A DNA stretch of 64,000 nt from Clostridium_AT stratigraminis. Lineage in GTDB: Bacteria > Bacillota > Clostridia > Clostridiales > Clostridiaceae. Position numbers and translations under genes: made by a program. Under the pieces are notes generated by a model. It was given only the letters and a program-made list of their open reading frames with translations, had not been told where the DNA came from and searched no databases. How positions within the stretch are numbered: position 1 is the stretch's first letter; every line of letters starts with the position of its first letter. The DNA lies in the NCBI RefSeq assembly GCF_045310675.1, contig NZ_JBJHZZ010000005.1, positions 62,001 through 126,000 on the forward strand, in the 5' to 3' direction. Shown here in pieces: positions 33,256-42,603 of this stretch.

Positions 33256-34455
33256 ATGGATAACATAAAGGACGAAAAGAAGCTCTTAAGGTATGTATAC
33301 CTGCTTTGTATCGTTTGTTTTGTAAACCTTGCACTTGTAAAACAGCCTCTTGACAAGGGGGCACTCATTATTGCTGCTATTATAATTACCTTAATAGCAT
33401 ATTCTCATTTTATAATTAGAAGATTTTATCCTGATGGGGATAAATACATATTTGTTTTAGCAAGTGCTCTTTCTGTAATAGGTCTAACCGTAATTTATAG
33501 GATAAATCAATCGCTGGCAGTTAAGCAGGTAATGTGGTTTGCCTTAGGAGTTGCAGGTTTCATTATTATAGTTGTAATGATGCCAGATTTAAAACGGTTT
33601 GCTAAATATAAATATTTTTATTTAGTCTTAACTATTATATTTATGGGCGCTTCTCTACTCATTGGAACGGAGGAATTGGGAGCAAAAAACTGGATTAAAA
33701 TCGGAGGCTTTAGTTTGCAGCCTTCAGAATTTGGAAAGCTTTTTTTAGTTGCATATTTAGCAACTGCCTTAAAGGATTATAAGAATCGCAAAAACTTAAT
33801 AGAGCCGGCTATAGTAGTTATGATCTGTCTTGGTTTTATGATGCTGCAGAAGGATTTAGGGACTGCGCTTATTGTTTTTGCACTATCTGTTACTATACTT
33901 TATATAGCAACTTCAAAATTTAAATATGTCCTTGTATGCTTAGTTCTTTTTGTAATTGGCGGATATCTAAGCTATAAACTTTTCGGGCATGTAAGAGTGA
34001 GATTCATGATTTGGAAGAATCCATGGGCTTATGCAAATGGGGATGGCTACCAAATTGTTCAATCCTTAATTGCTATTTCCTGGGGAGGGCTTTTTGGAAG
34101 AGGAATCGGCTTTGACTACCCACAATATATTCCTGTAAATGTTTCTGACTTTATTTTTACAGTTATATGTGAAGAGCTTGGCATTATTTTAGGACTGGGA
34201 CTTATAATAATTTATTTCTTGCTATTTTATCGTTGCATGAGAGCCGCTGTTTTAGTTGAGGATAATTTCTCTAGACTGGTTGCAGTGGGCTATAGTGCCA
34301 TAATTGCATCTCAAGCCTTAGTAATACTTGGAGGAGTTATTAATTTAATACCTCTTACAGGTATAACTTTGCCTCTAATAAGCTACGGTGGAACTTCCAT
34401 GCTCATAACATTTTTCTCACTTGGAATTTTGCAGAAGATTTCAGAAGGAGAGTAA
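33256..34455 (+). CDS. ftsW: SEDS-family peptidoglycan glycosyltransferase (FtsW/RodA)
   Basis: 399 residues and about ten membrane helices. Characteristic stretches are GAKNWIKIGGFSLQPSEFGKLFLVAYLA, a GDGYQIVQSLIAISWGGLFGRG loop, and PLTGITLPLISYGGTSMLITFFSLGIL. The W-I and SYGG motifs are diagnostic of SEDS polymerases. It is directly followed by its presumptive class-B PBP partner. Whether it serves division (FtsW) or elongation (RodA) cannot be told from sequence alone; the FHA-FtsW-PBP arrangement is used by both. Confidence 0.92.
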   Translation: MDNIKDEKKLLRYVYLLCIVCFVNLALVKQPLDKGALIIAAIIITLIAYSHFIIRRFYPDGDKYIFVLASALSVIGLTVIYRINQSLAVKQVMWFALGVAGFIIIVVMMPDLKRFAKYKYFYLVLTIIFMGASLLIGTEELGAKNWIKIGGFSLQPSEFGKLFLVAYLATALKDYKNRKNLIEPAIVVMICLGFMMLQKDLGTALIVFALSVTILYIATSKFKYVLVCLVLFVIGGYLSYKLFGHVRVRFMIWKNPWAYANGDGYQIVQSLIAISWGGLFGRGIGFDYPQYIPVNVSDFIFTVICEELGIILGLGLIIIYFLLFYRCMRAAVLVEDNFSRLVAVGYSAIIASQALVILGGVINLIPLTGITLPLISYGGTSMLITFFSLGILQKISEGE

Positions 34456-34511
34456 TGGCATCCATATGAGTTATTACTTATTAATTATAAATTAAAATCG
34501 GAGGTCTTTTT

Positions 34512-35936
34512 ATGGATGGTGATATTTCCAACAACATTAAAAAAGTATTGATAGTATTCCTGCTTTGCTTTTTAGTGATTATTTCATATATAACTTATTT
34601 TGAGCTTTATAAAGCACCAGATATAGCTAAAAGCCAATATAATAAAAGGCTTTGGGCTATTAGAAATGAGGTGCTTAGAGGGACTATTTATGATAGAAAT
34701 ATGAAAGCACTTACTACAAGTGAAAGAGTTAATACGGAGACTCAAAAGAGAACCTATACTGGAGGCCCCTTATTTGCACATGCTCTTGGCTATGTGGATA
34801 TTAAATATGGAATTACAGGTCTTGAAAGAAAATATGACTCGGAGCTTATGCAGACACAAACACCAGATCTTTTAACTCTTATAAAAAATAAGGGAAAAAG
34901 TGAAGAAAAAGTAGGGGATAATTTAAAAACTACTTTAGACTACAATATTCAAAAAACAGCTTATGACCTTTTAGGAGACAATAGAGGTGCGGTGGTGGCC
35001 TTAAACCCAAAAACAGGAGAGGTTTTAGCCTTAGTTTCCAAGCCCTCCTTTGATCCAAATAACTTATCTGATACCTGGGCAGCAATAAATAAGGATCCTA
35101 GTCTCCCACTAATTAACAGAGCAACCTCTGGAATGTACCCTCCAGGCTCAACCTTTAAAACTATTACTGCAATAAGTGCTCTGGAAAATATCAATAATGT
35201 TACTAATAAACGTATTAACGATAAAGGTAAGATTGTTTTTAATTCAAAAGAGTCCCTTTCCAACTTTAATGGAGAAGTACTTGGAAACATAGGCTTTAAA
35301 CAGGCCTTTTATGAATCCAGCAATGTATATTTCGGTACCTTAGGCATGGAATTAGGAAATACAAAACTAAAGGCAACAGCTGAACAATTTTATTTTAATA
35401 AAAATATTCCTGCTGATGGCATTTCTATTGAAAATAGCAAGTTTCCTACTTTAAAAAGTAATGAAAAAGGAAACTTAGCTATGACTGCTATTGGCCAAGG
35501 GGAGGTACTGGCAACTCCAATGCAGATGGCCTTGATTGCAAGCACAATTGCCAATGACGGTACAATGATGGAACCTTACATAGTAAGCCAGGTTATGGAC
35601 AGCAAGGGAAATCCAATTAGAAATATTTCTCCTAAGAGTATTGGGACAATATTATCAAAAGACAATGATGCTATTATGAAAGATATGATGAGAAGCGTTG
35701 TAACCAGTGGTACAGGAACAGCTGCAGCTATTCCAGGAATAAATGCAGCTGGAAAGACAGGTACTGCTGAACATGATAATGATCCAAGTAAACCACCTCA
35801 TTCTTGGTTTATAGGCTTTGCTCCCTATGATAATCCTCAGATTGCTGTTGCTGTAATTGTGGAAGATGGGGGCCAAGGTGGTATAGCAGCTGCAAAAATT
35901 GCTGGCCAGGTAATGAAAATCGCACTTGGTAAGTAA
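34512..35936 (+). CDS. pbpA: Class B penicillin-binding protein (transpeptidase)
   Basis: Cross-links peptidoglycan made by the adjacent SEDS protein. One N-terminal membrane helix (VLIVFLLCFLVIISYITYF), then LRGTIYDRNMKALTT (dimerisation-domain start). Transpeptidase motifs: SxxK in PPGSTFKTITAI, SxN in ESSNVYFGTLG, and KTG in AAGKTGTAEHD; GQGEVLATPMQMA is also typical. At 474 residues it is a short class-B PBP, similar to the clostridial and actinobacterial PbpA. CGGAGGTCTTTTT precedes the ATG. End of the FHA-ftsW-pbpA unit. Confidence 0.93.
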   Translation: MDGDISNNIKKVLIVFLLCFLVIISYITYFELYKAPDIAKSQYNKRLWAIRNEVLRGTIYDRNMKALTTSERVNTETQKRTYTGGPLFAHALGYVDIKYGITGLERKYDSELMQTQTPDLLTLIKNKGKSEEKVGDNLKTTLDYNIQKTAYDLLGDNRGAVVALNPKTGEVLALVSKPSFDPNNLSDTWAAINKDPSLPLINRATSGMYPPGSTFKTITAISALENINNVTNKRINDKGKIVFNSKESLSNFNGEVLGNIGFKQAFYESSNVYFGTLGMELGNTKLKATAEQFYFNKNIPADGISIENSKFPTLKSNEKGNLAMTAIGQGEVLATPMQMALIASTIANDGTMMEPYIVSQVMDSKGNPIRNISPKSIGTILSKDNDAIMKDMMRSVVTSGTGTAAAIPGINAAGKTGTAEHDNDPSKPPHSWFIGFAPYDNPQIAVAVIVEDGGQGGIAAAKIAGQVMKIALGK

Positions 35937-35979
35937 ACCCAATGTTTAGTGCTGTTATAAAAATTAAAAAAATAGCTAC

Positions 35980-36163
35980 AATATATAAAATATGTTACAT
36001 GAGCTGATCGCTGCGAAAGAAGCTCCAAGCTCAGAATAGCCACAAACCCAAGTGTTTTCGTAGATTCATTCCATTCAGACGAACACACTAAGGCTTTGTG
36101 GCTATTCTTTGGCTAGGAGCTTCTAGTTCTCGCTATATGCTTATTCCACATATTTTATATATT
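35980..36163. repeat. 184-bp multi-stem palindromic element between convergent genes
   Basis: Nested complementary arms: AATATATAAAATATG (35980-35994) with 36149-36163 (perfect, 15 bp); AGAAGCTCC (36018-36026) with 36116-36124 (perfect); AGAATAGCCACAAA (36033-36046) with 36095-36108 (perfect, 14 bp); AGTGTTTTCGT (36051-36061) with ACGAACACACT (36079-36089, one mismatch). The loop is about 17 nt. It fills most of the 293-bp gap between pbpA (plus) and the LysR gene (minus). No open frame of note. Could be a structured RNA, a MITE-like insertion, or a large bidirectional terminator. Confidence 0.7.
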
Positions 36164-36229
36164 TTCGCTAAAATTTCATTTTGTGTATATTTTACAACAA
36201 TCCAAATTTTTTAACTTAATAATTGTACT

Positions 36230-37162
36230 TCAAAGTTTTGTGTGTGGCTTTAAAACTGTTTGTGCTAAGTTGATAAATTCCTTGGCAGCCTTAGATATAT
36301 ATTTGCCCTTTCTGTATGCAACCACCAGTGTTCTTGTTGCCTTAAACTCTTCTAATGAAAAATACATGGGATGCTCTAAAAACCTGTTAAAGCTTGCTAT
36401 TGTATCAGGTATAAAGGTAATTCCCATTCCTGAGGCAGCAAAGGCATGTGCTGCTTCTATACTTTCTGTCTCAAGTATGATTTTAGGCCTGAAACCTGCT
36501 TTCTCACAAAGATAGGTTGAAATTTGATGTAATTTTTGATTTTGTTTAAGAAGAATAAAAGGTTCATCACGAAGGCTGCTTAGTTCAATCTTATGCCTAG
36601 TCTTCATATCTATTTCATTAGCCTTAAATTTTTCGCATGCAGGATGATGAGGTGGAAGGGCCAGCAGGATTTCTTCTTCCATAATTGGCTCATAAGAAAA
36701 ATGCTCCTCATTTATAGGCAAAGTCATAATAGAAATATCTGTCACTCCTTTAACAGCCAGATCATATAACTCTGGTGAGGTTCCTTCTACAAGAACCACA
36801 TCTATTCCAGGAAACTTCTCATAAAAGGAAGGAAGAAGCATTGGCATAATATAGGTACTTCGAAAAGTGGAAAGGCCTATAACAAGTCTGCCTTTTTTAA
36901 AATCCACAATATCTTCCATTTGCTGTGATAACTGCATATTTAAATCTAAAATGTGTTTGGCTGTTTCAACATACAGTTCTCCTGCATAGGTAAGTCTAAG
37001 GGGGGAGGTAGATCGATCAAAGAGTTCCACCCCAAGTTGGTTTTCTAATTTTTGAATATATTGACTAAGTGAGGGCTGTGCTATATATAACTTTTGCGCA
37101 GCCTTTGAAAAGCTTCTTTCTTCTGCCACCATAAGCATATATTTAAGCTGACGAAAATCCAT
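36230..37162 (-). CDS. LysR-family transcriptional regulator
   Basis: 310 residues. The N-terminal winged helix-turn-helix is MDFRQLKYMLMVAEERSFSKAAQKLYIAQPSLSQYIQKLENQLGVELFDRS in outline, followed by the two-lobed LysR substrate domain (RLVIGLSTFRSTYIMPMLLPSF; MGITFIPDTIASFN). AGGAGG six bases before the ATG sets the start. It is divergent from an AbrB-type transporter across a palindrome-rich 300-bp region, the classic layout for a LysR regulator and its target. Effector unknown. Confidence 0.92.
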   Translation of the reverse strand: MDFRQLKYMLMVAEERSFSKAAQKLYIAQPSLSQYIQKLENQLGVELFDRSTSPLRLTYAGELYVETAKHILDLNMQLSQQMEDIVDFKKGRLVIGLSTFRSTYIMPMLLPSFYEKFPGIDVVLVEGTSPELYDLAVKGVTDISIMTLPINEEHFSYEPIMEEEILLALPPHHPACEKFKANEIDMKTRHKIELSSLRDEPFILLKQNQKLHQISTYLCEKAGFRPKIILETESIEAAHAFAASGMGITFIPDTIASFNRFLEHPMYFSLEEFKATRTLVVAYRKGKYISKAAKEFINLAQTVLKPHTKL

Positions 37163-37191
37163 AGTAACCTCCTAGTATTCCTTATTCTGCA

Positions 37192-37354
37192 CACAACAAT
37201 TACCAATTGTTGTGCTCCTAGTATTCCTCTTTACTGGGTAACCTGTACACAACCGTTCCCACTGGCTAGGTTACCCGCAAAAGTCCATTTAGGACTTTTA
37301 CCTTAACACAGTAATTATCAATAGTTGTGCTCATATATAGGTAAAAACCTATAT
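37192..37354. promoter_or_regulatory. Array of palindromes between lysR and the AbrB transporter
   Basis: Five hairpin-capable palindromes: CACAACAATT/AATTGTTGTG (37192-37214), GGGTAACCT/AGGTTACCC (37236-37276), AAAAGTCC/GGACTTTT (37279-37299), CACAGTAATTATCAATAGTTGTG (37307-37329), and ATATAGGT/ACCTATAT (37335-37354). The first and fourth are diverged copies of one unit ending GTTGTGCTC, and ACACAACCGTTCCCACTGG (37246-37264) looks like a third. They fill the divergent 300-bp gap and may be LysR operators with attenuator-like stems. The remaining 37355-37462 is AT-rich with likely transporter promoter sequences. Confidence 0.5.
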
Positions 37355-37462
37355 GATTTATAAAGATTATAGTATTAGTTATATTACAATTTCAATGATA
37401 CAATATATATAAGTAGAAAACAATTGTAAAGAGGACGAAGTAGAGAGGAAAAAGGCGAATAG

Positions 37463-38554
37463 ATGTTTAACTTGATAATAACTTTAATTATAGGCTTAAT
37501 AGGGGGAATTACAGCACTTCGTTTAAAAATTCCTGCAGGTGCAATGGTAGGAGCAATGCTGTCAGTAGCAATATTTAATGTAATAACTGGAAGCGCATAT
37601 CTTCCTCAAGATGTAAGAATAATTACCCAAATAGCTGCAGGCGCTTTTATTGGAGCAGGCATTAAATACAAAGATGTATTAGATCTTAAATTAATGCTAA
37701 AACCAGCGATTTTAATGGTTACCACTATGATAGTTTTAGATTTACTTATGGGGCTTATTATGTATAAAATTACAGGCATTAACTTGGTTACTGCTCTTTT
37801 TGCCTGTGCTCCAGGCGGAATTGTTGATATGTCACTTATAAGCAATGATTTAGGTGCAGATTCCTCAAAGGTAGTTATATTGCAAATGGTAAGACTTATG
37901 TGCGTATTTATTATTTTTCCACCATCTTTGAAATTCTTGTCCTCACGAATAAATAAATCTGAAAAAAGTGATGAAAACCCAGATTTAATTATCTGCAGCA
38001 ATAGCGTTGATGCATCAATGCAGGCTGCAGCAGCCACTAAGGAAAAAAGCAACTCAAAAGAAAAAGTAAGTAATCTTATACTTACACTTACTGTGGCTTT
38101 AGCAGCAGGTTTAATTGGCTATAAACTGAAGATTCCTGCAGGGGCATTGACTTTTTCCATGCTTTCAGTTGGGGCTTTCAGTGTGATTTTTAATAGGGGA
38201 TATATGCCCTTAAATTTACGCAGACTTACCCAAGTATTTGCCGGGATACTTATTGGAGAAAGAATGACCTATGGAAATATAGTAGAACTTAAAGGAATTA
38301 TTTTGCCGGCATTAATACTTTTAGTGGGAATAATTCTGGTAAACCTATGTATAGGTATTTTTATAACCAAGGTTTGCGGACTGGAATTAATAACTTCACT
38401 TTTAGCAAGTGCACCAGGAGGGGTATCGGATATGGCCCTTATTGCAAAGGATCTTGGCGGAGATGCACCTAAAGTAGCTATTCTCCAGCTTGCACGATAT
38501 GTATGCGTAATAGCCACTTTCCCATTTTTAGTTAAGTTTATCAGCTCACTGTAA
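37463..38554 (+). CDS. AbrB-type membrane protein (duplicated, putative transporter)
   Basis: 363 residues with about ten helices in two homologous halves joined by a hydrophilic linker (~165-200). Each half carries LKIPAGA followed by a ML-containing helix and an APGG[IV]xDMxLI loop, the signature of the 'AbrB duplication' membrane family (unrelated to the AbrB DNA-binding protein). The family is annotated as a possible transporter or regulator; substrate unknown. Divergent LysR next door is probably its regulator. Start ATG 37463 has AAAAAGGCGAAT upstream, a modest site. Confidence 0.8.
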   Translation: MFNLIITLIIGLIGGITALRLKIPAGAMVGAMLSVAIFNVITGSAYLPQDVRIITQIAAGAFIGAGIKYKDVLDLKLMLKPAILMVTTMIVLDLLMGLIMYKITGINLVTALFACAPGGIVDMSLISNDLGADSSKVVILQMVRLMCVFIIFPPSLKFLSSRINKSEKSDENPDLIICSNSVDASMQAAAATKEKSNSKEKVSNLILTLTVALAAGLIGYKLKIPAGALTFSMLSVGAFSVIFNRGYMPLNLRRLTQVFAGILIGERMTYGNIVELKGIILPALILLVGIILVNLCIGIFITKVCGLELITSLLASAPGGVSDMALIAKDLGGDAPKVAILQLARYVCVIATFPFLVKFISSL

Positions 38555-38561
38555 TTATAAA

Positions 38562-39257
38562 CTAATTTGCAGTAAACTGATAGCCAATCCCCCAAACCGT
38601 CTTAATAAATTTTGGCTTGCTTGGAACCTTCTCAATTTTGTCTCTTAAATATTTTATATAAACCATAATACTATTATCATCAGAAGAATTATCTTGCCAT
38701 ACCTGCTGATATAGTTCCTGCTTTGAATATACTTGATTTGGATGTTCCATGAAGAATTTTATAAGCTTTGTTTCCTTTGAGGATAATTTAATTTCTACCT
38801 CCTCCTTATAGAACTTATAGCTTTTTAAATCAAATTTAAAGCATCCATTAATTATAAGATTACTAGGAATATCATTTTGAGAAATTTCTTTGTGCCTTTT
38901 AAGTTGGGATTTAACCTTAGCAAATAGCACAGTAGGACTAAAGGGCTTAGTAATATAGCTGTCAGCTCCTAAGTCCAGACCCTTTATAATATCTTCATCT
39001 TGATTTTTACCACTTAAGAATATAATAGGTATTTGTAAATTGTGCTTTCTAATTTCTTCTGCTACTTCATACCCTGAAATATCATCCATTAATATATCTA
39101 ATATAATTAAATTAAAGTTATATTTGTTTATCATTTCAAGAGCTTGCCTACCGTTTTCAGCTTGAAAAACCATCATGTTTTCATTTGCTAATATCTTGCA
39201 GATTAATTTTCTTATAGGTTCTTCGTCTTCAACAATGAGAATTTTAGTTTGTTCCAT
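38562..39257 (-). CDS. OmpR-family response regulator
   Basis: 231 residues. The receiver has the acidic pair in IVEDEEP, the phospho-Asp in LIILDILMDDISGY and the Lys in DSYITKPFSP. The C-terminal winged helix is recognisable in LSSKETKLIKFFMEHPNQVYSKQELYQQVW and VWGIGYQF. GAGGT five bases before the ATG. It is divergent from a hybrid histidine kinase (39457), and there is no kinase in its own direction. The kinase carries its own receiver, so whether they pair is open. Only 7 bp separate its stop from the convergent abrB gene. Confidence 0.92.
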   Translation of the reverse strand: MEQTKILIVEDEEPIRKLICKILANENMMVFQAENGRQALEMINKYNFNLIILDILMDDISGYEVAEEIRKHNLQIPIIFLSGKNQDEDIIKGLDLGADSYITKPFSPTVLFAKVKSQLKRHKEISQNDIPSNLIINGCFKFDLKSYKFYKEEVEIKLSSKETKLIKFFMEHPNQVYSKQELYQQVWQDNSSDDNSIMVYIKYLRDKIEKVPSKPKFIKTVWGIGYQFTAN

Positions 39258-39456
39258 AATTACCTCGTATCATAAAAAGATTAAATTATCATCTTATATT
39301 GATTAATTTAATTATATTAAAAATAAGCTTTAAAAATCAATAACTAAAATACTAAATTTCAATATAACATTAAAAGCTTTATGTGAAGCCTAAGATATAT
39401 TATAATTATTATTAAGTTGTTTTCATAGAAGAATATAATTTATGGGGTGTGCAGAG

Positions 39457-41715
39457 GTGGCAAAATCATTGTTAAAGAAGTTCATGGATAGTGTGAATTT
39501 TCGATTTGTAAAGGCTAGAATTTGTATAGGTATTGCATTAGTGGCAATTTTATGCCTGCTTACCTATATTACCTATGATCAATACAAAAATACAATTGTA
39601 GTTCAGCAGCAGCAAAGTATGCTTGGTACCTCCAGGTCCATTTCTCGGAGTATAGAGCTTTTTATAAACGAAGTTGCTGATAGTATGAAAATAATCACTT
39701 TAGATAATAAATTTGTTAAGACTTTTACTGGTGTTGACAAGACTCAAAGGATTAATGCTTCTATGGAGGAATTAAAGTCTTATTATCTTGCACAGGGAGA
39801 GGCTATTGATACCGTAAGGATCTTTGATAAAGAAGGAAAGGCTATAGCAGAATATCCTCAAGGTCTTAAAAATAATGACGTTACAATAAATGAGGATTTA
39901 AAAACGGCAATTAATAAAAAAAGCACCTATATAGGAAATGCCTATATGGATAAAGGCAGAAATATTTTTATTATAAATATATATCAACCAATCTATGATG
40001 GAGAAACTTTCAGGGGAATAATCTCGGCAGCAGTAAATCTAGATGTTTTATATGATAAATTAATTGCGCCTGTTAAAATAGGAGAAAAAGGCTATGCCAT
40101 GGTAAAGGATCAAGAGGGCATCATAATTATGCATCAAGTAAAAGAGCAGGTAGGAATGGATGTTATTGAATCAAGAAAGCAGGTTTTTCCTGGCCTGGAT
40201 TATACTGAACTGGAAAATTTAATTAAAGACCAACTTACAGGCAAGGAAGGAACCGCAATTTATCATTCATACTGGTGGGCAGATGCAGGTAATAAGGAAC
40301 TGACTAAGGTAAAGAAGCTTAATGCCTACACACCTGTAGAGCTAGGAGATCACTTTTGGGTGGTTGCATTAACTATGTCCTATGACGAGATTCAAGGTCC
40401 TATAAACAAGTTTTTAGTTAAAATTATTGCTATAGATGGTTTAATTGCAATTATAATCTATGTGTTTGTTACAGCATTAATTAGAATGAAAAGGAACAAA
40501 GAAGAGCTTGAAAAAGAAACAAAGTATTTAAAAAAGTTAAATGAAACTTCTGAGCAGCTTAGGAAAAAGGAATCAGAACTTTTTCATTCCGAGAAATTAA
40601 AAATGATAGGAACTCTTGCAGGCGGAATAGCTCATGATATAAACAATTTATTAACCCCTATTCTTGGTTATTCAGAGCTAATGCTTATGAGTTTGTCTCA
40701 AAAAAGTGAATACTATGATGATGTTAACGAGATATATAAGGCTTCAAAAAAAGGCAAGGATTTAATTGAACAGATTTTAGTTTTCAGCAGAAGTGATAAA
40801 GAAATAACTAAGCTGGAACTTATTAATGTAAATGAAGTGACAAAAGAAACAATAAAGTTATTGAAAGCAATTTTACCTAAGAATATAAAACTTCAGTTAG
40901 ATTTTAATAAGGAAGCAGGATACGTGAAGGCTAATTTTACACAAATACACCAGGTTATATTTAATTTGTGTACTAATGCTTTTCAAGCTATTAAAGGCAA
41001 AGAGGGCTTGATAAAAATAACTTTAACCAATATTAATGGTACAAAAGCACAGGAAATAAATAAAGCCCTGCATAGGCAGAATAATTACATTGAACTTACT
41101 GTTGAAGACAATGGCTGTGGTATGAATGAAGAAACTATGGAAAGAATATTTGACCCTTTCTTCACCACAAAAGCCATGGGTGAAGGAACAGGCCTTGGAC
41201 TTTTTGTAGTTCATAACATAATAGATAAATATAAAGGTATCATAACTGTTGATAGTGAAGTGGGGGTTGGTAGTACTTTTAAGGTTTATTTACCGCTGGT
41301 GGAGGAAGAAGTAATAATAGAAGGCGCTGAAACTATTGAAAGTACTCAGAATAAAAACAAAAAAATACTAGTGGTTGATGATAATGCAAAGGTTACTAAA
41401 GTGCTGAAGAAAGGCCTTGAGCATCTAGGTTATAATGTGGTTTCGGAAACAGACAGCTTAAAGGCACTAAAGCTATTTCAAGCAGATATTAACAGATTTG
41501 ATTTGCTTATAACTGACTATTTAATGCCTAACATGAATGGAAATGAGCTGGCAGCAAAGGTGAAGGAACTTAGAAGTGATGCGTTAGTAATTATCATGAC
41601 TGGATATATTGACGGAAACGAAAAGGAAATAAATAATAATGAGGCTGCCGATGCTTATATTTTAAAACCTATAGAATTGGCCAAGCTTTCAAGTTTAATA
41701 GAAAAGATTTCTTAG
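39457..41715 (+). CDS. Hybrid sensor histidine kinase with extracellular dCache-like sensor and C-terminal receiver
   Basis: About 752 residues. TM1 (ARICIGIALVAILCLLTYI) and TM2 (IIAIDGLIAIIIYVFVTALI, ~residues 318-340) frame a ~280-residue extracellular sensor with Cache-type sequence (FRGIISAAVNLDVLYDKLI, GEKGYAMVKDQEGIIIMH). Then HisKA with H in LAGGIAHDINNLLTPILGY, HATPase motifs NLCTNAFQAI, DNGCGMNEETMERIFDPFFTTK and GEGTGLGLFVVHNI, then a receiver (phospho-Asp in LLITDYLMPNMNG). GTG 39457 has GGGGTG seven bases upstream; ATG 39442 has no site. It lies before the GntR-citrate locus, so a carboxylate ligand is an inviting guess only. Confidence 0.9.
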   Translation: MAKSLLKKFMDSVNFRFVKARICIGIALVAILCLLTYITYDQYKNTIVVQQQQSMLGTSRSISRSIELFINEVADSMKIITLDNKFVKTFTGVDKTQRINASMEELKSYYLAQGEAIDTVRIFDKEGKAIAEYPQGLKNNDVTINEDLKTAINKKSTYIGNAYMDKGRNIFIINIYQPIYDGETFRGIISAAVNLDVLYDKLIAPVKIGEKGYAMVKDQEGIIIMHQVKEQVGMDVIESRKQVFPGLDYTELENLIKDQLTGKEGTAIYHSYWWADAGNKELTKVKKLNAYTPVELGDHFWVVALTMSYDEIQGPINKFLVKIIAIDGLIAIIIYVFVTALIRMKRNKEELEKETKYLKKLNETSEQLRKKESELFHSEKLKMIGTLAGGIAHDINNLLTPILGYSELMLMSLSQKSEYYDDVNEIYKASKKGKDLIEQILVFSRSDKEITKLELINVNEVTKETIKLLKAILPKNIKLQLDFNKEAGYVKANFTQIHQVIFNLCTNAFQAIKGKEGLIKITLTNINGTKAQEINKALHRQNNYIELTVEDNGCGMNEETMERIFDPFFTTKAMGEGTGLGLFVVHNIIDKYKGIITVDSEVGVGSTFKVYLPLVEEEVIIEGAETIESTQNKNKKILVVDDNAKVTKVLKKGLEHLGYNVVSETDSLKALKLFQADINRFDLLITDYLMPNMNGNELAAKVKELRSDALVIIMTGYIDGNEKEINNNEAADAYILKPIELAKLSSLIEKIS

Positions 41716-41737
41716 AAAATCTTTTCTATTATTTTTC
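41700..41737 (+). terminator. Terminator overlapping the kinase stop codon
   Basis: AGAAAAGATTT (41700-41710) pairs perfectly with AAATCTTTTCT (41717-41727) across a 6-nt loop that contains the TAG; ATTATTTTTC follows. Confidence 0.8.
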
Positions 41738-41848
41738 TGCTTTTGAATAAAAGTTAGAATTAGCATAGAAAAGTTGCATATCACATTTAAATTTATGCTA
41801 AAATCTATATATAATATATACTGTTTATAAAGAGAGGTAGTTTTCATA

Positions 41849-42529
41849 ATGGATTATATAGATAAACTAGTTGAAAGCACGGATTTCAGTCAGAATAAAC
41901 CTATAAGTGATGTTGTTTATGAAAGCTTAAGAAAAACCATAATAAGTGGCATTATTCCAGTTGGTGAAAGAATTATAGAAAAAGAATATGCTGAAAGATT
42001 AAATATAAGCAGAACTCCAATTAGAGAAGCATTAAGAAGACTTGAAATGGAGGAATTAGTAGAATATCTACCAAGAAAAGGTGTTGTGGTGAAAAAGGTT
42101 TCTACTGAAGACGTTATAGAGATATATAAAATAAGACACAGCTTAGAAGTACTAGCTGCTATAAATGCTATGGATAATATAACTTTAGAAGAGATTAATG
42201 AAATAGAAGAACTCCTTGATTTAACTGAAGAACAAAACAGAGCAGGTAAAGTCGAAGAGGTAATTAAATTATTTGGTGAATTCAATACTAGAATCTACAG
42301 AGCTAGCAGAATGAAAAGACTAGAAAGTATGATCAGCAGGTTAAACGAATATCTTCAAAGGTTTAGGAATATTTCCATTTCGGAAAATGAAAGAAGAGAA
42401 GAAGGCATTAAGGAGCATAGAGAAATTTTAAAGGCCATAATAGAAAAAGATAAGGAAGGCATAGAGTTTATTATAAAAAAGCACCTGGAATACTCACTAA
42501 TTATAGTAACCTCGGAGATTAAAGATTAG
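41849..42529 (+). CDS. GntR-family regulator (FCD/FadR subgroup)
   Basis: 226 residues. The GntR winged helix is GERIIEKEYAERLNISRTPIREALRRLEMEELVEYLPRKG, followed by an FCD-type helical ligand domain (EIYKIRHSLEVLAAINAMDNI; EHREILKAIIEKDKEGIEFIIKKHL). Regulators of citrate fermentation in lactic acid bacteria (CitO) belong to this subgroup, and the citrate genes begin 273 bp downstream, so this is the likely local regulator, by inference. A strong terminator separates it from citD. AGAGAGGTAG ribosome site. Confidence 0.88.
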   Translation: MDYIDKLVESTDFSQNKPISDVVYESLRKTIISGIIPVGERIIEKEYAERLNISRTPIREALRRLEMEELVEYLPRKGVVVKKVSTEDVIEIYKIRHSLEVLAAINAMDNITLEEINEIEELLDLTEEQNRAGKVEEVIKLFGEFNTRIYRASRMKRLESMISRLNEYLQRFRNISISENERREEGIKEHREILKAIIEKDKEGIEFIIKKHLEYSLIIVTSEIKD

Positions 42530-42562
42530 TTAGAAGGCTAATTAATAAAGCATATAACTTAT

Positions 42563-42600
42563 AAAAAGAAGAATAACCCTTCATGGTTATTCTTCTTTTT
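42563..42600 (+). terminator. Intrinsic terminator after the GntR gene
   Basis: AAAAAGAAGAATAACC (42563-42578) pairs perfectly with GGTTATTCTTCTTTTT (42585-42600); loop CTTCAT. Probably bidirectional in strength. Confidence 0.9.
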
Positions 42601-42603
42601 ATA

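Noticed and set aside
36183..36515. 110-codon plus-strand frame
   Set aside because: Antisense to the C-terminal part of an intact LysR regulator; no ribosome site.
37606..38052. 148-codon minus-strand frame
   Set aside because: Antisense shadow of the AbrB-type transporter, whose duplicated halves are clear.
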